Part shown: positions 24,950 to 36,291 of the stretch, piece by piece | How positions within the stretch are numbered: the first letter of the stretch is position 1 | Layout: each line of letters opens with the position of its first letter | Assembly (NCBI RefSeq): GCF_000151665.1 | Contig: NW_013171816.1 | Location: 1,374,204-1,438,203, forward strand | Length of the DNA: 64,000 bases | Origin: Blastocystis hominis | Taxonomy: Eukaryota; Sar; Bigyra; Opalinata; Blastocystidae | Direction of reading: 5' to 3' | Translations under genes and position numbers: made by a program | Notes under the pieces: generated by a model | Databases searched by the model: none | The model's input: the letters and a program-made list of their open reading frames with translations, nothing else | What the model was told of the DNA's origin: nothing

Positions 24950-24957
24950 AACAAACA
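24950..24957 (-). terminator. TGTTTGTT 3'-end motif (giant surface protein)
   Basis: Exact octamer on the minus strand, 20 nt after the TAA of the 24978-33730 gene; the convergent VPS13 gene ends about 110 bp away. Confidence 0.75.
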
Positions 24958-24977
24958 ATGTGTTACAAAAAAGTGAA

Positions 24978-27900
24978 TTAAAGAGTACTGAGGTCGACAA
25001 TAACCGGGCAATACATTTGAGGAATTGGTTCTCTTGGATCCGGTAATCGTGGTGGTGGTGCAACAGGAGTTGGAGGAGTAGGAAGAACTGGAGGAGCTGG
25101 AAGAACTGGAAGAACTGGAATAACTGGGGGAGTTGGAGGAGTAGGAAGAATTGAGGGAGTTGGAGGAGCTGGAGGTTCAGGAACAGAATCAAGATCCGAA
25201 GTAGAAATATGAACTGGAGAAGCTGGAAGAACTGGAAGAGCTGGAGGCACAGGAACAGAACCAGGAGTAGGAGTCGAAATAGGAGTCGAAATAGAAGTCG
25301 AAATAGGATCAGGAGGGGGTATACGCTGTCGCCGTCGACCCTTCCGCTTGCAGCAACAAATAGCGCAAAGCAGGAACAACAAAGACAAGACGGCCAGCAC
25401 AAGAATCGCCAAGAGTACCATATAGAACTGTCCTACAAGCTCCGTGCACGATCCCTGCACTTCGCTCCACCCCACCTCCGCCTTCTCGTTCACTCGACAC
25501 GTAATCATCTGTTCTCCGATGAACGACGCATTGCACGGGAGCACCACGCTCACTCCCACATCGGCTCCCTCCACGTCCTCCATCGCCTCGCACACCGGGA
25601 ACACAACGCTCAGCTCGATTACCGTCGTCGTCGCTCCCGCCGGATTCCTCGCCGTGATCGTGTAGGCTTTCCGCGCGGCCGACACTTTCCCCTCCCCGAA
25701 CACTCTTCCCGTCGTCGCGTCGATCGACAGCCCCGACGGAAGCGCCGGCTGCACCGCGAACGTCACGTTCTGCCCCGTCACCGCGGGGAAATTCGTCGAG
25801 AACGGCGTGTTCACGAAGATGGAGAAGAACGCGGCTTCGTACGCCAAATCGGACGGCGGCGCCATCGCGCAGGGCGTCGAACTCACGATCTCGAACTCCC
25901 CATTCACGCACTTCACTTCATACGACGTCGCGTGCGTCTCGTCGCAGCTCTGCGTGAACGTTTCGCCGTGCGCCAGCTGCACGTCGTCGCGCAGACAGCC
26001 CGCTTCCACCACCGTCAGCGAAATCACCGTCGTTTGGGACGCGCTCTCCGACGAAATCGCGCGGATCGTGTACAGCTGTGACGCCTGCAGCTCGGAAACC
26101 ACGCCCGCAATGTCGCCAGACTCGGCAAGACTGAGTCCAGCGGGCAAAGCCGGGTCGGTGGCGAAGGAAGTGACGATTCCTGTGAACTGAACGGTGTAAT
26201 GAACGCTCTGTCCGACCTGCGCGGTGAGCGAGGAGGGCGTGTATTGGAAGTTGGTGACCGGGAGAACGGAGCAGACGCGCTGCGGCTCGTCCCACACGCC
26301 CGAGCGGCAGAAGCGAGTGGTCTGTCCGGTGTGGAAGGGCGGGCAATCCGACGTGATGGACGCGGTTTCTCCGCTGGGCGTTTCGGGGAAGAGGGCGTCC
26401 TGGGGACAAGGGAGGGCGGAGAGCGTGAGAGAAGCGGAGAAATTGAGGGGCTGGGCAGGAACGATCTGGAGAAGCGGGGCAGGGGTGTTCAGGTCGATGA
26501 GCACGTCGCGAAGCGTGGCAGCGGCGAGCGATCCGGTGATTTGGAAGCTCTGGGAGGTGAAGAGAGCGGACAGGGAGCCGCTCAGCACGCCGTCGACGAA
26601 GGAAAGCCCCGCGGGGAGCGCGGGGGCAATGGAGAACGTCATGGGAGGGAGGGACGACACGACGGACAGAGCGGGGATCGCTTCGCCGAGGCGGAGCGGG
26701 AGCGATTGGACGCCCAGGCCGAAGGCCGGGTCGGAGATCGTGCAGTGGTTCTCGAACACGCCTACGACGCCCGTCACGCAGCGCAGAATCGTCCAGCCGC
26801 GGTGGTACGCGGGACACGCGAACGGAGCGGTCTCGCCGTCCAGGATCGCGGGGAGGCCGTCGGCCGCGGGGCAGTCGATGGGGCCTTGGACGACGGTGAG
26901 GGAGATGACGGTGGCGAGCGAGCCCATGACGTTGGAGACGGTGATCGTGTAGGTTTTCGCGGCGGAGAGGACGCTTGGAGTTCCAGAAATCGTGCCGTTG
27001 GACGCGTTGAACTCCAGACCGTCCGGGAGCGAGGGCGCGATCGTCAGCGTGAACTCCTTCGCGATGATCTCGGGAGCGATGGGAGCGATCGGCCGGTTGG
27101 TCCGGACCTCGAAGGCTTTCTCGGGGTAGTGAATGCCGACCGGGGCTCGCAGCACGCAGAGCAGAAACACGTCCGACCACTCGCCGTTGGTGCACTTCCG
27201 CGCGAAGCCGCCGTCGTAGTTCACGTCACAGCCGTCGCCCTCCTGCCAGGCGTTGTCCCCGTTGGCGGTGGGCTTGAAGTCGTCGCTCTCCTCGCAGCTG
27301 CCGGTCTGGGCGTGCGAATAGAGCTGGATATCGGCGAGCTGGAACGTGTCCGACTCGCACTGCGAGATGACCATTCGGTAGGCGTTGTACGAGTCCACGT
27401 TCGTCACTTCGAACTCCTGCGTCTGCTTCAGCCCCGCAAACGTCACGTTCTCCTGCAGCTGCAGCAGAACCCAGTCCTCGCCCGCGCGACGGCCGTAGAA
27501 CTTCCATCCCCGCGGAGTTCGCTCGTTGTGGTCGGGCCCGTTGGTCATGACGATCTTGTTCACGACCTCGTAGCGCGTGGCGAAGTCCCAGAAGATCGCG
27601 AGACCCACGCAGCGGTGCGGAATGATCGTCACCGTGTTGACGTTGCTATCGAACAGATACAGCGAGCCGTTGGCTCCGTCTTGGGAAGGCTCGGTGCTTC
27701 CAACGGCCGCGTCGCTGACGCGCTGATCGTCCTCCACGTACTCCACCGACAGAGAGAAACTGTTCGGGTTTTCGTTCTGGAGATAGCGATGCATCTCCGC
27801 CGCGAAGAAATTCTCGCCCAGCCGGACATTTCCCAGCTCGATCAGCTCGGCGATGATGTAGGTCGTCGCGTACTCGTGCTGGTTGGTCGCTTCGGTGGAG

Positions 27901-30900
27901 GATGTAACGCCCGTGGAAGGGAGATTGACGCGGAGCAGCTCGTTGCCGTTGAGGTAGATGATGGCTCCGGCCTTGACGTTCACCGTGATGAGGATATGAT
28001 GATAGAACGGGAGATAGAGAAGACTCGTGACGCCCTGATAGTACTGCGTGACGCTCGAAGCCGTGGGGAACGAGCCGGTCGTGAGGGGCCAATCGAGCGA
28101 CTCTCTGGTCGTCCAATCGCTGGGGACCTCGCCCTCCGCGACTTTGTAGTACCACGCCATTTCCGTCATGTCTCCTTTGCAGTACTGCAAGTAGATGTTC
28201 GCTGCGTCGATTCCTCCGTTCAGAATGTTGGTCAGCGTGAGACGGAATTGCCGATAAGTGCTGATCTTCGTGATCATCGTCCATTGCGACCGCGTTCGCT
28301 CTGGGAGGTTCTGATTCCCGGGATTCAGCAGCGTGGTGTAGCCCTCTGTGCTCGCTTGCCGCGCTCGCACGCTGAATCCGAGCGAGTACCGCGCAGATCG
28401 CTCCAGAATCGCGAAGGACGTGAAGGTGGTTCCCTCCAGATTCTCCACTTCCCAGTTGACCGTCGATCCGCTTCCGTTGTCGATCACTGCGTAGGTCGAT
28501 GGATCGTAATCGAAGAAGAAGCTCGAGACGCCTTCCGAGGGAGCAGTTCCCGAAACCGACACATACGAGTCCATGGCGATCGAGCAGTCCGCTACCAGAA
28601 CGAGTCCCGTCGCATCGAACGTGAAGGGAGCGGTGGTGGACTCGCCATTGGCGCGATGGACCTCGAACGCCATCACGTTCTTGTCTTCGCGAACTCTGGC
28701 TTGGGCGAGAATCACGTGGAAGAAGGAAGGCGTGCTGGATGAATGAATGACCGATCCGCGTGTCGTGGAAGTGAAGGGAGACACGAGATTGAAGCGAGCC
28801 CATTGCCGACCGTTCAGATACGCCACGACGCCTCCGATGTAGGAGATGCGCACGTTGAGAAGAGCGTAGGAGGAGAGATCGGGGAGGGCGAACGTCTTGC
28901 GGAGGAAGATCGTGATCGAGTTGGACGATCCGATATCACCCGCCTTCGAAAGCGTCCAGTAATTGTCGTCGAAGTCGCGCTCTATCCAGGCGGAGGTCGA
29001 GAGAGCGGATTTGTAGAGCTTCCACGTGGTCGTCATGGCTTGGAAGGGCGTGAAGGACGAGAACGGAATCACCATCGTCTCCGCGCTCAGAAAGCCCGAT
29101 TCGAAAATGAACTGATTGTTATCGATCGACAGATAGAAATAGGAGTTGTCGTCCCAGCCCGATTCACTGCTCGAGAAGAGATGTAATGAATACTGCGCGT
29201 GCTCCAGACAGAAATAGAGCTGGTTCTCCACATTGGCCGGGAGCGTGGTCGAGGGCGGCGTGCTGGGCGAAGACGAAACCGACCCCATGACATCATACTC
29301 TTCGGAGCTCGAAATCACCGAATCGTCCTTATAGATAATGAACTTGGGCTCGTTGCTGCGGATATGCAACGTGACGAGCGTTCTGGGCTCTTCGCACACC
29401 ATCACGGAGAAGCTGATGATCGTTGTGGACCCCATCGCGTCCTGCGCGTTCAGCTTCCCAGTAATGATGTAGCTGGTCATTTCCGAAGCGACGATGGGCG
29501 TGCCCTTGATTTCTCCGGTGGTTTGGTTGAGAGAAAGACCGATCGGCAGGCTGGGCGAGATGGAAAAGAAGTTGAATCCCGTGGTGATGGGCTTGATTGG
29601 CTCGATGGGCACGTAGAGAACGATCAGCCCCGCTTCTGGATATTCCAGCGTGGGGATGACTTGCGTGGCCTCGGAGAGGATTTGGATTTGTTGCAGTCTC
29701 CAGAGACACGCAGAGGTCGATAGCGTGCTGAAGTCGCTAAACCGCAGCGAATTGAAAGCGATTGGGTTGGTCTGGGGCAACGTGATCTTCGTAGTTCCGT
29801 CGCTGTTCCACTGGAGAGACGTCGTGGAGTAAATTTGGTTCCACGACCCGTCCGCGAGGCCTGAAATCACGATTTGTTTGGGGCCCGGATATCCGGTAGC
29901 GCGCCGGAGAAAAACACTACTGACCCACTCACGACGATCATTGGCGAAGGTAATATCCAGCAAATTCGATTTGCACTGCGTGTTTCCGATCCAGAACGAA
30001 CTCGTGTCTTCGAAGAATCGAGACGGCTGGCCTTCGAGGTTGGATCCCACCGCGGTGAGCTTATACGAGGACACGCGATTGGTGTTGCCCGCATCCAATC
30101 GAATGGCGCAATCGAACACGGAGGTGCGGATCGTGGACGAAGGCGTGACGATCGCGATCGCGAACAAATTGGATCCCTTTTTGAGGAACCGGATCGGGAG
30201 AGACACCGCGTGATAGAAAAGCTGCGTTGTCTCGGTGGCTGCAGAAGACGAAGTGAGCTGCCCACGCACGCCGAATCGGAAAGCCTCCACGCTGTTAATC
30301 ATGAGAACATATCCGTATTGATGGCGAATCAGAATGGTGAATCCAGCGATGAAGTCGATGCTCGAGATCATCGCGCTGGTCTTGTACAGCTGAAGTTGGT
30401 TGGACGAGGACGGGAAGTTCCCGGCCGTGTTCAGCCCCCAGTTGCTGACATCCGAAGTGTACCAGAGCGACGGCAGCGATCCCATTTTGTAGAACCAATA
30501 AGAGCGGACGGGGACGATGTATTCCGTCGAGAACATGTACGAAGAGGGAAGGTCGAGGTTCGAATCGGCTCGAATCCGCAGCAGTTCGTCCTCTTCGCCG
30601 TTGGGGAGATTCGAGGTGATGAACAAGAACGATCCGGCCTGCCAGGCATCGGTCGCGGAGAGAAGCGTCACCGTGTAGGAAGCGGAGGTCAAGCAGAGCG
30701 TCGAGGACCACTCGACGTAGTCCACGATCGGGGAGTTGAGCGGAACGGAGAGAATCACATCGCTGGTCACCGAGTTGATCACCACGAATCCCTCGTTGGA
30801 CGCCGCTTGCTGGTAGGTTCGAGCGAATTTGACGATCGTTCCGCTACAGCTGCGCACCGTGAGGACCAGACTGCCTTGATACGACCCCGACGTCACGTAA

Positions 30901-33730
30901 TAGGTCGTGTATCCCGATGCAACGGTAGGACTTCCTTCGATGGTGCAATCCGAAGCCAAGGTGAGTCCTGCAGGTAGCGAAGGCGTGATCATGCAGTTCA
31001 AATAGCCGAGCAACGTAGGCTCGATGCGGACTTTCTGATCGACGAAGAGGATCTGATTGGAGTCCGAGTAGGAGATCGTGTTCGCATTTCCCGTGCAGAC
31101 CAGAGGATGGAACTCGGCGATCGTGACGGTTTGCTCCATCGACGGAGCGAGCACGGAGACCTTCACTTGCTTGTACGTGTTGCTTGCCACGAACGAGATC
31201 ACATCGTTCTTCTTGTTATGCCGGTACTCCTTGCTGAACAGCGTGACCCAGGAATTTCCACGATAGCCTTCCACGCGATACTCCGACGGCGCTTCGTCCA
31301 TCGAGCTGAAGATGAAATTGAGTCCGTTGATCTCCAAGCTCCCATCGAACGTGTAGGTGATCGCATAGGGGAAGGAGGAGAACGTAACGTCCGTGTTGAC
31401 GTTGAAATCGTTGGTGTTCGCCGCAGTGGAGGTTCCGTAGGGGTACAAATAGCAGTACGTTCCCGAAACGGACGGATGGAGCAAGTGCAGCATCACCATT
31501 GCGTCCAGCGAATAGCTCGACGAAAGCGAGGGGAAATAGAGAGCAAACGCAAGACTGACCGAGCTGCTGCTCACCTCGCTTCCGCTTCGAACCACGCGAT
31601 GCACTTCATAGCTGGAATACCCGGGCAGACTGGTCGTCACGGTGCTGGGAACCACCGTATCGCCGATTTGGTCTCGGTAGATCTCCGATCCCCCGACATA
31701 CACGATGATTCCATACCGATATTTCAAGTTGAGGTGGTAGGCGGCCATGGAGGCCATGCCGGTGAAGGATGTGCGGTAGTACCGCGGGATTCCGGGCACA
31801 GTGCTCTGCGAGAGCGTGATCGACTCCCAGGCAGAGATGTCGTAGTCGGGGAGATACCATCCCATCGATGTGACGGTCGTGGAGTGCGACCAGAGAGACT
31901 CATCGGAGATCGGCGTGTAGAGAGAGAAGAAGTAGTGGTCCTCGCGATCGGTCGTCATAAACCCTTTGAACACGATCGTCTCGTCGCCGTTAACCAGCTC
32001 GATCCACGATCCCGCGTACCATCGCGACGACGTGTGATACAACACCAACTCGTACAGATCGTCCGAAGAACGCGGGATCGTGTACACGAACTCCTGCAGC
32101 TGTCCGTTCGAAAGAGCCGGGCTGTTCACCACCACCACGCCGTTCGATAGGATCGAGAAGCTCTCGCGGTTCGCATACTGCATGCTTCGCTTCCGCACCA
32201 ACAAATAACGATGGTTGTTGAAGTTTGTCAAGCGGAGCGTGAAGCTGCCTTGGATCGTTCCGCCGTTCCACGTCGTCGACATCGTGAACGGGGTTTCCGG
32301 GAGATTCTCCGTGGGGATTCCCGAGATCGTGCAGGTCGAAGAATCAAACGCTAATCCCGCAGGAAGCGATCCAGAGAGCGAGCAGTCCGTGATGTACAGC
32401 ACCGAAGGGTGGATGTCCACTTCCTCCAGCGATATATCGTACACGTAGCTGCTCTGCGGAAAGGCGATCGAGCTGAGCGTGCCCAGCGAGCAGGTCATGA
32501 GCTGCACTTCGAACAGCGTGGCGGGGAGCGAGGACACGCCGTCGACTTTCAGTCGGAACGCCTGGGAGGCGAGGACAGCTTCGCTGGTCGTGAAGGTGTT
32601 GAGCATTCCCGGGACGTAGAAGGGCGTGTCGATGTCGAGAAGCAGCTCTTCACTCTCGTCTTCGATCCGATACAGGCTGAACGACGTGATGGAGGAGGTC
32701 GTGTCGCTCGGATACCAGACCGCCACGCCGTTCACGTACATCGTCGAAGAGAGGCTGTACGCGAAGGAGGCAGGGAGCTGGCTGATCGCGTCGCCCGACT
32801 GCAGGTTGAAGTCGAAGTAAGGAACGCTGGGGTCCAGCAGACCGGCATACACGAAGCAGTTCGTGCGCGGCCGAGAGTGAGCATACATGGAGAGGAAGGC
32901 GTTGAAAAGCACCGGGGACGTCACTGCGATGCTGAAAAAGTGGAGTTCCACGGCGAGGATGTTCGTGGTGGAGGCGATTTCGGAGGCAGGACGGATGATG
33001 GAATGGTAGGAGTAGGTGCTGTACTCTCCGGTTGCTGTGGTGGTAGCGGTGATCGGTCCTTCAGGGAGGTTATCTCGGTAGACTTCATTGCCATTGATGT
33101 GCACCACAATGCCGTAACGATAACGAAATTGGGCTTCGTAGACGGAGAGAATGGTAGAACCTACAAACTTCTTTCGAAAATATTGAGCTCCAGAGTAGGA
33201 CAGCAGAACAGAGCCTAAGGTCACTTGGTTCCATGAGGTATCATCAAAGTCGTATTGATTCCAGTCCGATGGGGCAGCGGCACGTCTAAAAAGCCATTGA
33301 GAAGATCGTGCAATTGGCGTAAACAAGGAGAAATAGGCGAGCTCTCTGGACGCTTCGACCATCGCTCCCTTAAAAACACTATTTCCCTCGCTACCCAGAA
33401 TTCTCAACCAAGAGCCAGCTGACCAAGAGTCCCCTCCATTGTCCAGGAATTCTAGGGTATAAACAGAATCTTGAACGTCTGGAAGGCAATACTCGTATTC
33501 AACTAACTGATTGTCGGAAAAGCCAGAACTGGTCACTAACTCAGTGTTTCCGTATAAGATTCGAAATTGCTCTTCTGAAGCTTTCGATGTACTTTGCTTT
33601 TCCACCAAAATAGCGATAGTAGTGTTACTACAACTAATGGCCTTTACCATTACAAAATCTAGGCGGTAAGACAGCTTTCTCTACCCGTACAAAGCAAAAA
33701 GACTAAAAGAAATCGTTGGCCCTTCCTCAT
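24978..33730 (-). CDS. Giant single-pass surface protein with repeated Ig-like (He_PIG) and lectin-like modules
   Basis: About 2,906 residues with a single 32-nt intron (33659-33690) inside the signal peptide (MRKGQRFLLVFLLYFVM). The ectodomain has many short Ig-like modules of the form PSLPxGLxxxxxxGxIxGTP (for example APSLPDGLEFNASNGTISGT). Between them are jelly-roll-like units around YGIVVHINGNEVYRD and an F5/8-type-C-like stretch (ERTPRGWKFYGRR). Sushi-like Cys pairs are also present. A membrane helix (VLLAILVLAVLSLLFLLCAI), a KRKGRRRQR stop-transfer and a 120-residue Pro-rich tail follow. Role not known; adhesion or carbohydrate binding at the cell surface is an inference from layout. 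Being almost intron-free sets it apart from its neighbours. Confidence 0.85.
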
Positions 33731-33780
33731 TTAAAAACTATAACTAACAACACCTTCACAAAACGAAACACAATTCCTCA

Positions 33781-33788
33781 AACAAACA
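33781..33788 (-). terminator. TGTTTGTT 3'-end motif (SAM synthetase)
   Basis: Exact octamer on the minus strand, 43 nt after the stop of the SAM synthetase gene. Confidence 0.75.
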
Positions 33789-33831
33789 ACCGTAATGCCG
33801 TTTAGTAGTAAAGATTGAGCGAACCAACAGG

Positions 33832-35021
33832 TTACATCTTGAGTTCCTTACACTGCTCCCAAGGGAATTCCGGTCTTCCAAAATGTCCATACGCGGCCGT
33901 CTTCTGGAAGATGGGCTTGTCCAGACCCAGCTCCTGGATGATGCAGCCGGGGCGGAGATCGAAGTTGTCCACGATGATCTTCACCAGCTCGGCCTCGGTC
34001 TTCTCGCTCGTTCCATAGGTGTCCACATGGATCGACAGCGGGTGATTCACGCCAATCGCGTAGGACAGCTGGATCAGGCAACGCTTGCACAGACCCGCAT
34101 GGACGAGCGACTTGGCGATCCAGCGCGCCGCGTAGGCGGCCGAGCGATCCACCTTCGAGGAGTCCTTTCCAGAGAACGCGCCGCCTCCGTGGGCGCCCCA
34201 GCCTCCGTAGGTATCCACGATGATCTTGCGACCCGTGAGACCGGCGTCGCCGCTGGGTCCTCCGATCACGAAGCGACCCGAGGGGTTCAGGTGGAAGATC
34301 GTGCGGTCGTCCAGGAGCTCGGCGGGGATGATCGGCTTGATGACGTGCTCGATGAGATCGCGGTGGATCTGCTCGTTCGAAACGTCGTCTTCGTGTTGAG
34401 TGGAGATAACAACCGTGTGCACGCGGATGGGAATCATGTGACCATTATCATCCTTGTACTCGACCGTAACCTGGGTCTTACCGTCGGGTCGAACCCATTT
34501 AAGGGTTCCGTCCTTACGAACGTCGGTAAGTCTCTTGCCAAGTTTGGTAGCCAGGAGATGAGAAAGGGGCATGAGTTCTTCGGTTTCGTCGGTAGCATAG
34601 CCAAACATGATACCTTGGTCTCCAGCACCGATGTCTTCCATCTTCTTGTTGATATGGACCAATGCTATGTCGGGACTCTGGTGATCGATCGCAACCACGA
34701 CATTGCAAGACTGATAGTCCAAACCCTTGGAATCAGAGTCGTAACCGATGTTGCGGATAGTCTCACGCACCACTTTCTCCAGCTCCACCTTGGCAGTGGT
34801 TGTGATCTCTCCGAAGATCATCACCATCTCCCCCTTAGCTGCGGTTTCGCAGGCAACCTTCGCGTTGGGGTCCTGGGCCAAGCAGGCGTCAAGGACGGCA
34901 TCGGAGATCTGATCGCACAACTTGTCTAGACACTTAGGAACCACATTACGAACATACCTGGATGTCCCTCATTCACCGACTCAGATGTGAACAAAAAATG
35001 ACCTACAGGCAAAGATTCCAT
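33832..35021 (-). CDS. S-adenosylmethionine synthetase
   Basis: 385 residues, the usual length, with one 32-nt intron (34926-34957) that splits the ATP-binding [13 protein letters not shown]. Other signatures: [15 protein letters not shown] and the Gly-rich [19 protein letters not shown]. It makes S-adenosylmethionine from Met and ATP in the cytosol. No targeting peptide: [19 protein letters not shown] begins directly at the conserved start. Confidence 0.97.
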
Positions 35022-35442
35022 GTGTAAACAGATGCTTGGTATTCCAGAATAAATGTGAACAACACCAAAGAACGGAAGGCTCTGCTGACGACCAATCAGA
35101 TACCGGTGGGAGTTTCGTTCATTGTTGAAAAACGAAAAAGACGAATTGGATATTGCTCGATATATGGGATGGAAGAGAAGTCCGTTTGCAGCAAGCGGAA
35201 TTTGTTCAAACATATTCAATACGGAGATGCATTTTCCTTACTGGAAACTGTGAATAAAAGAACGAACGAGAACGCGATAATGCAAAACTTTAGCGCTTGG
35301 GTGTTCAAATGCACAGCAAAATGGTATCTACTCTCTTTTTTACAACGAAGAGAACACTTTTTGCTCTGCCAATATGGAATCTTTGAAACGTGAGCAGATG
35401 GGGTAACCACACTTTGACAACTTCGCCGTTCTCTTTTCCAAA
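35022..35442. other. Divergent intergenic region, SAM synthetase / WW protein
   Basis: 420 bp between divergent start codons. ORFs on both strands have no recognisable content. Probably a bidirectional promoter. Confidence 0.5.
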
Positions 35443-36200
35443 ATGGATAACTCCTACATTTTGTTACAGGAAAACGATAGTGAATATGAGCCCACAGAGG
35501 AAGAGGTACGAGAAGAAGCTCGCTTTTTAGGTATCGCCCCCAGTGATGAACATCTACTCTGGATTGCCAAGGAGGCACTTCGTGTAGAGTACAGAAGAGT
35601 CTGTGTATCATAGGCACCGCTTCCTAAGAATTGGGAACCCTACCAACACAAGAAAACGGGGGTGATCGTGTACTACAACACGAAAACAGGAGAAACTAGC
35701 GAGAACCATCCCCTAGATGATTACTTTCGGTCTCTCTACATGAAGCTGAAGACAACACCCCTTCCAGTCGAAGTAATCTTTTGTTGTTGGAAGAGTACGA
35801 AGTAGAGCTTTAGTATGAGAGACATGAGCGGTGCAGAAAACGTTACAGAAAGCCATCCGCCGAACTTCCAACCGAAAGATAGTGTGGGTATAATCAACTC
35901 CGCTGAGTTTCAGCTCTCTCACTCGCTCTCCTTTCTGAATTCTTATGATCGGTATGATAAAACGCAAGAAATTTTTATAAAAATAGAAGAGAAGCAGAGA
36001 GTCTGCAGAACGAAATCCAAAAGCTGACAGTTGAAATCACCCTGTTCAATGAGTTTTGAATTCAATTTTGCTATTTTTAACGTGAAGATGGATGAATGAG
36101 TGTGTCGTAGCGATGAAAGAACAAATCAAACGCATCGAGTTTCTGAAGAAGCGAATGGAAGAGTCATTCAACTCCTCTCTCTCAATCTCGGGCATATCTT
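35443..36200 (+). CDS. CEP164-type WW-domain protein with coiled coil
   Basis: The N-terminus reproduces the CEP164 pattern: an acidic YEPTEEEVREEARFLGI, LLWIAKEALRAPLPKNW, then the WW core VIVYYNTKTGETSENHPLDD ending YFRSL. A weak coiled coil follows (REAESLQNEIQKLTVEI; KEQIKRIEFLKKRM). Introns: 35584-35613 (fuses LR to APLPKNW), one of 33 nt after LPVE, one of 35 nt (GTATGATAAA...) and one of 35 nt before WMNECVVAMKEQ. The second Trp of the WW is Ser/Glu-like here. It has no encoded stop before it runs into the convergent gene; T36200 (codon position 1) lies 4 nt before TGTTTATT, giving UAA on polyadenylation. Confidence 0.72.
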
Positions 36201-36204
36201 CCGC

Positions 36205-36212
36205 TGTTTATT
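36205..36212 (+). terminator. TGTTTATT 3'-end motif (WW protein)
   Basis: One-base variant of the octamer, exactly 4 nt after T36200. Confidence 0.65.
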
Positions 36213-36291
36213 TTTACACAAACAAGTCAAACAATAACAACAAACTTCCAACTTGCACACGGCAACAGAATCCTAATCCTCTCTCTCTCTC

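Noticed and set aside
26199-28742. 847-codon plus-strand ORF inside the giant surface protein gene
   Set aside because: Shadow frame of high-GC sequence; Arg/Gly/Glu-rich, no domain, while the minus frame shows signal peptide, repeats and membrane helix.
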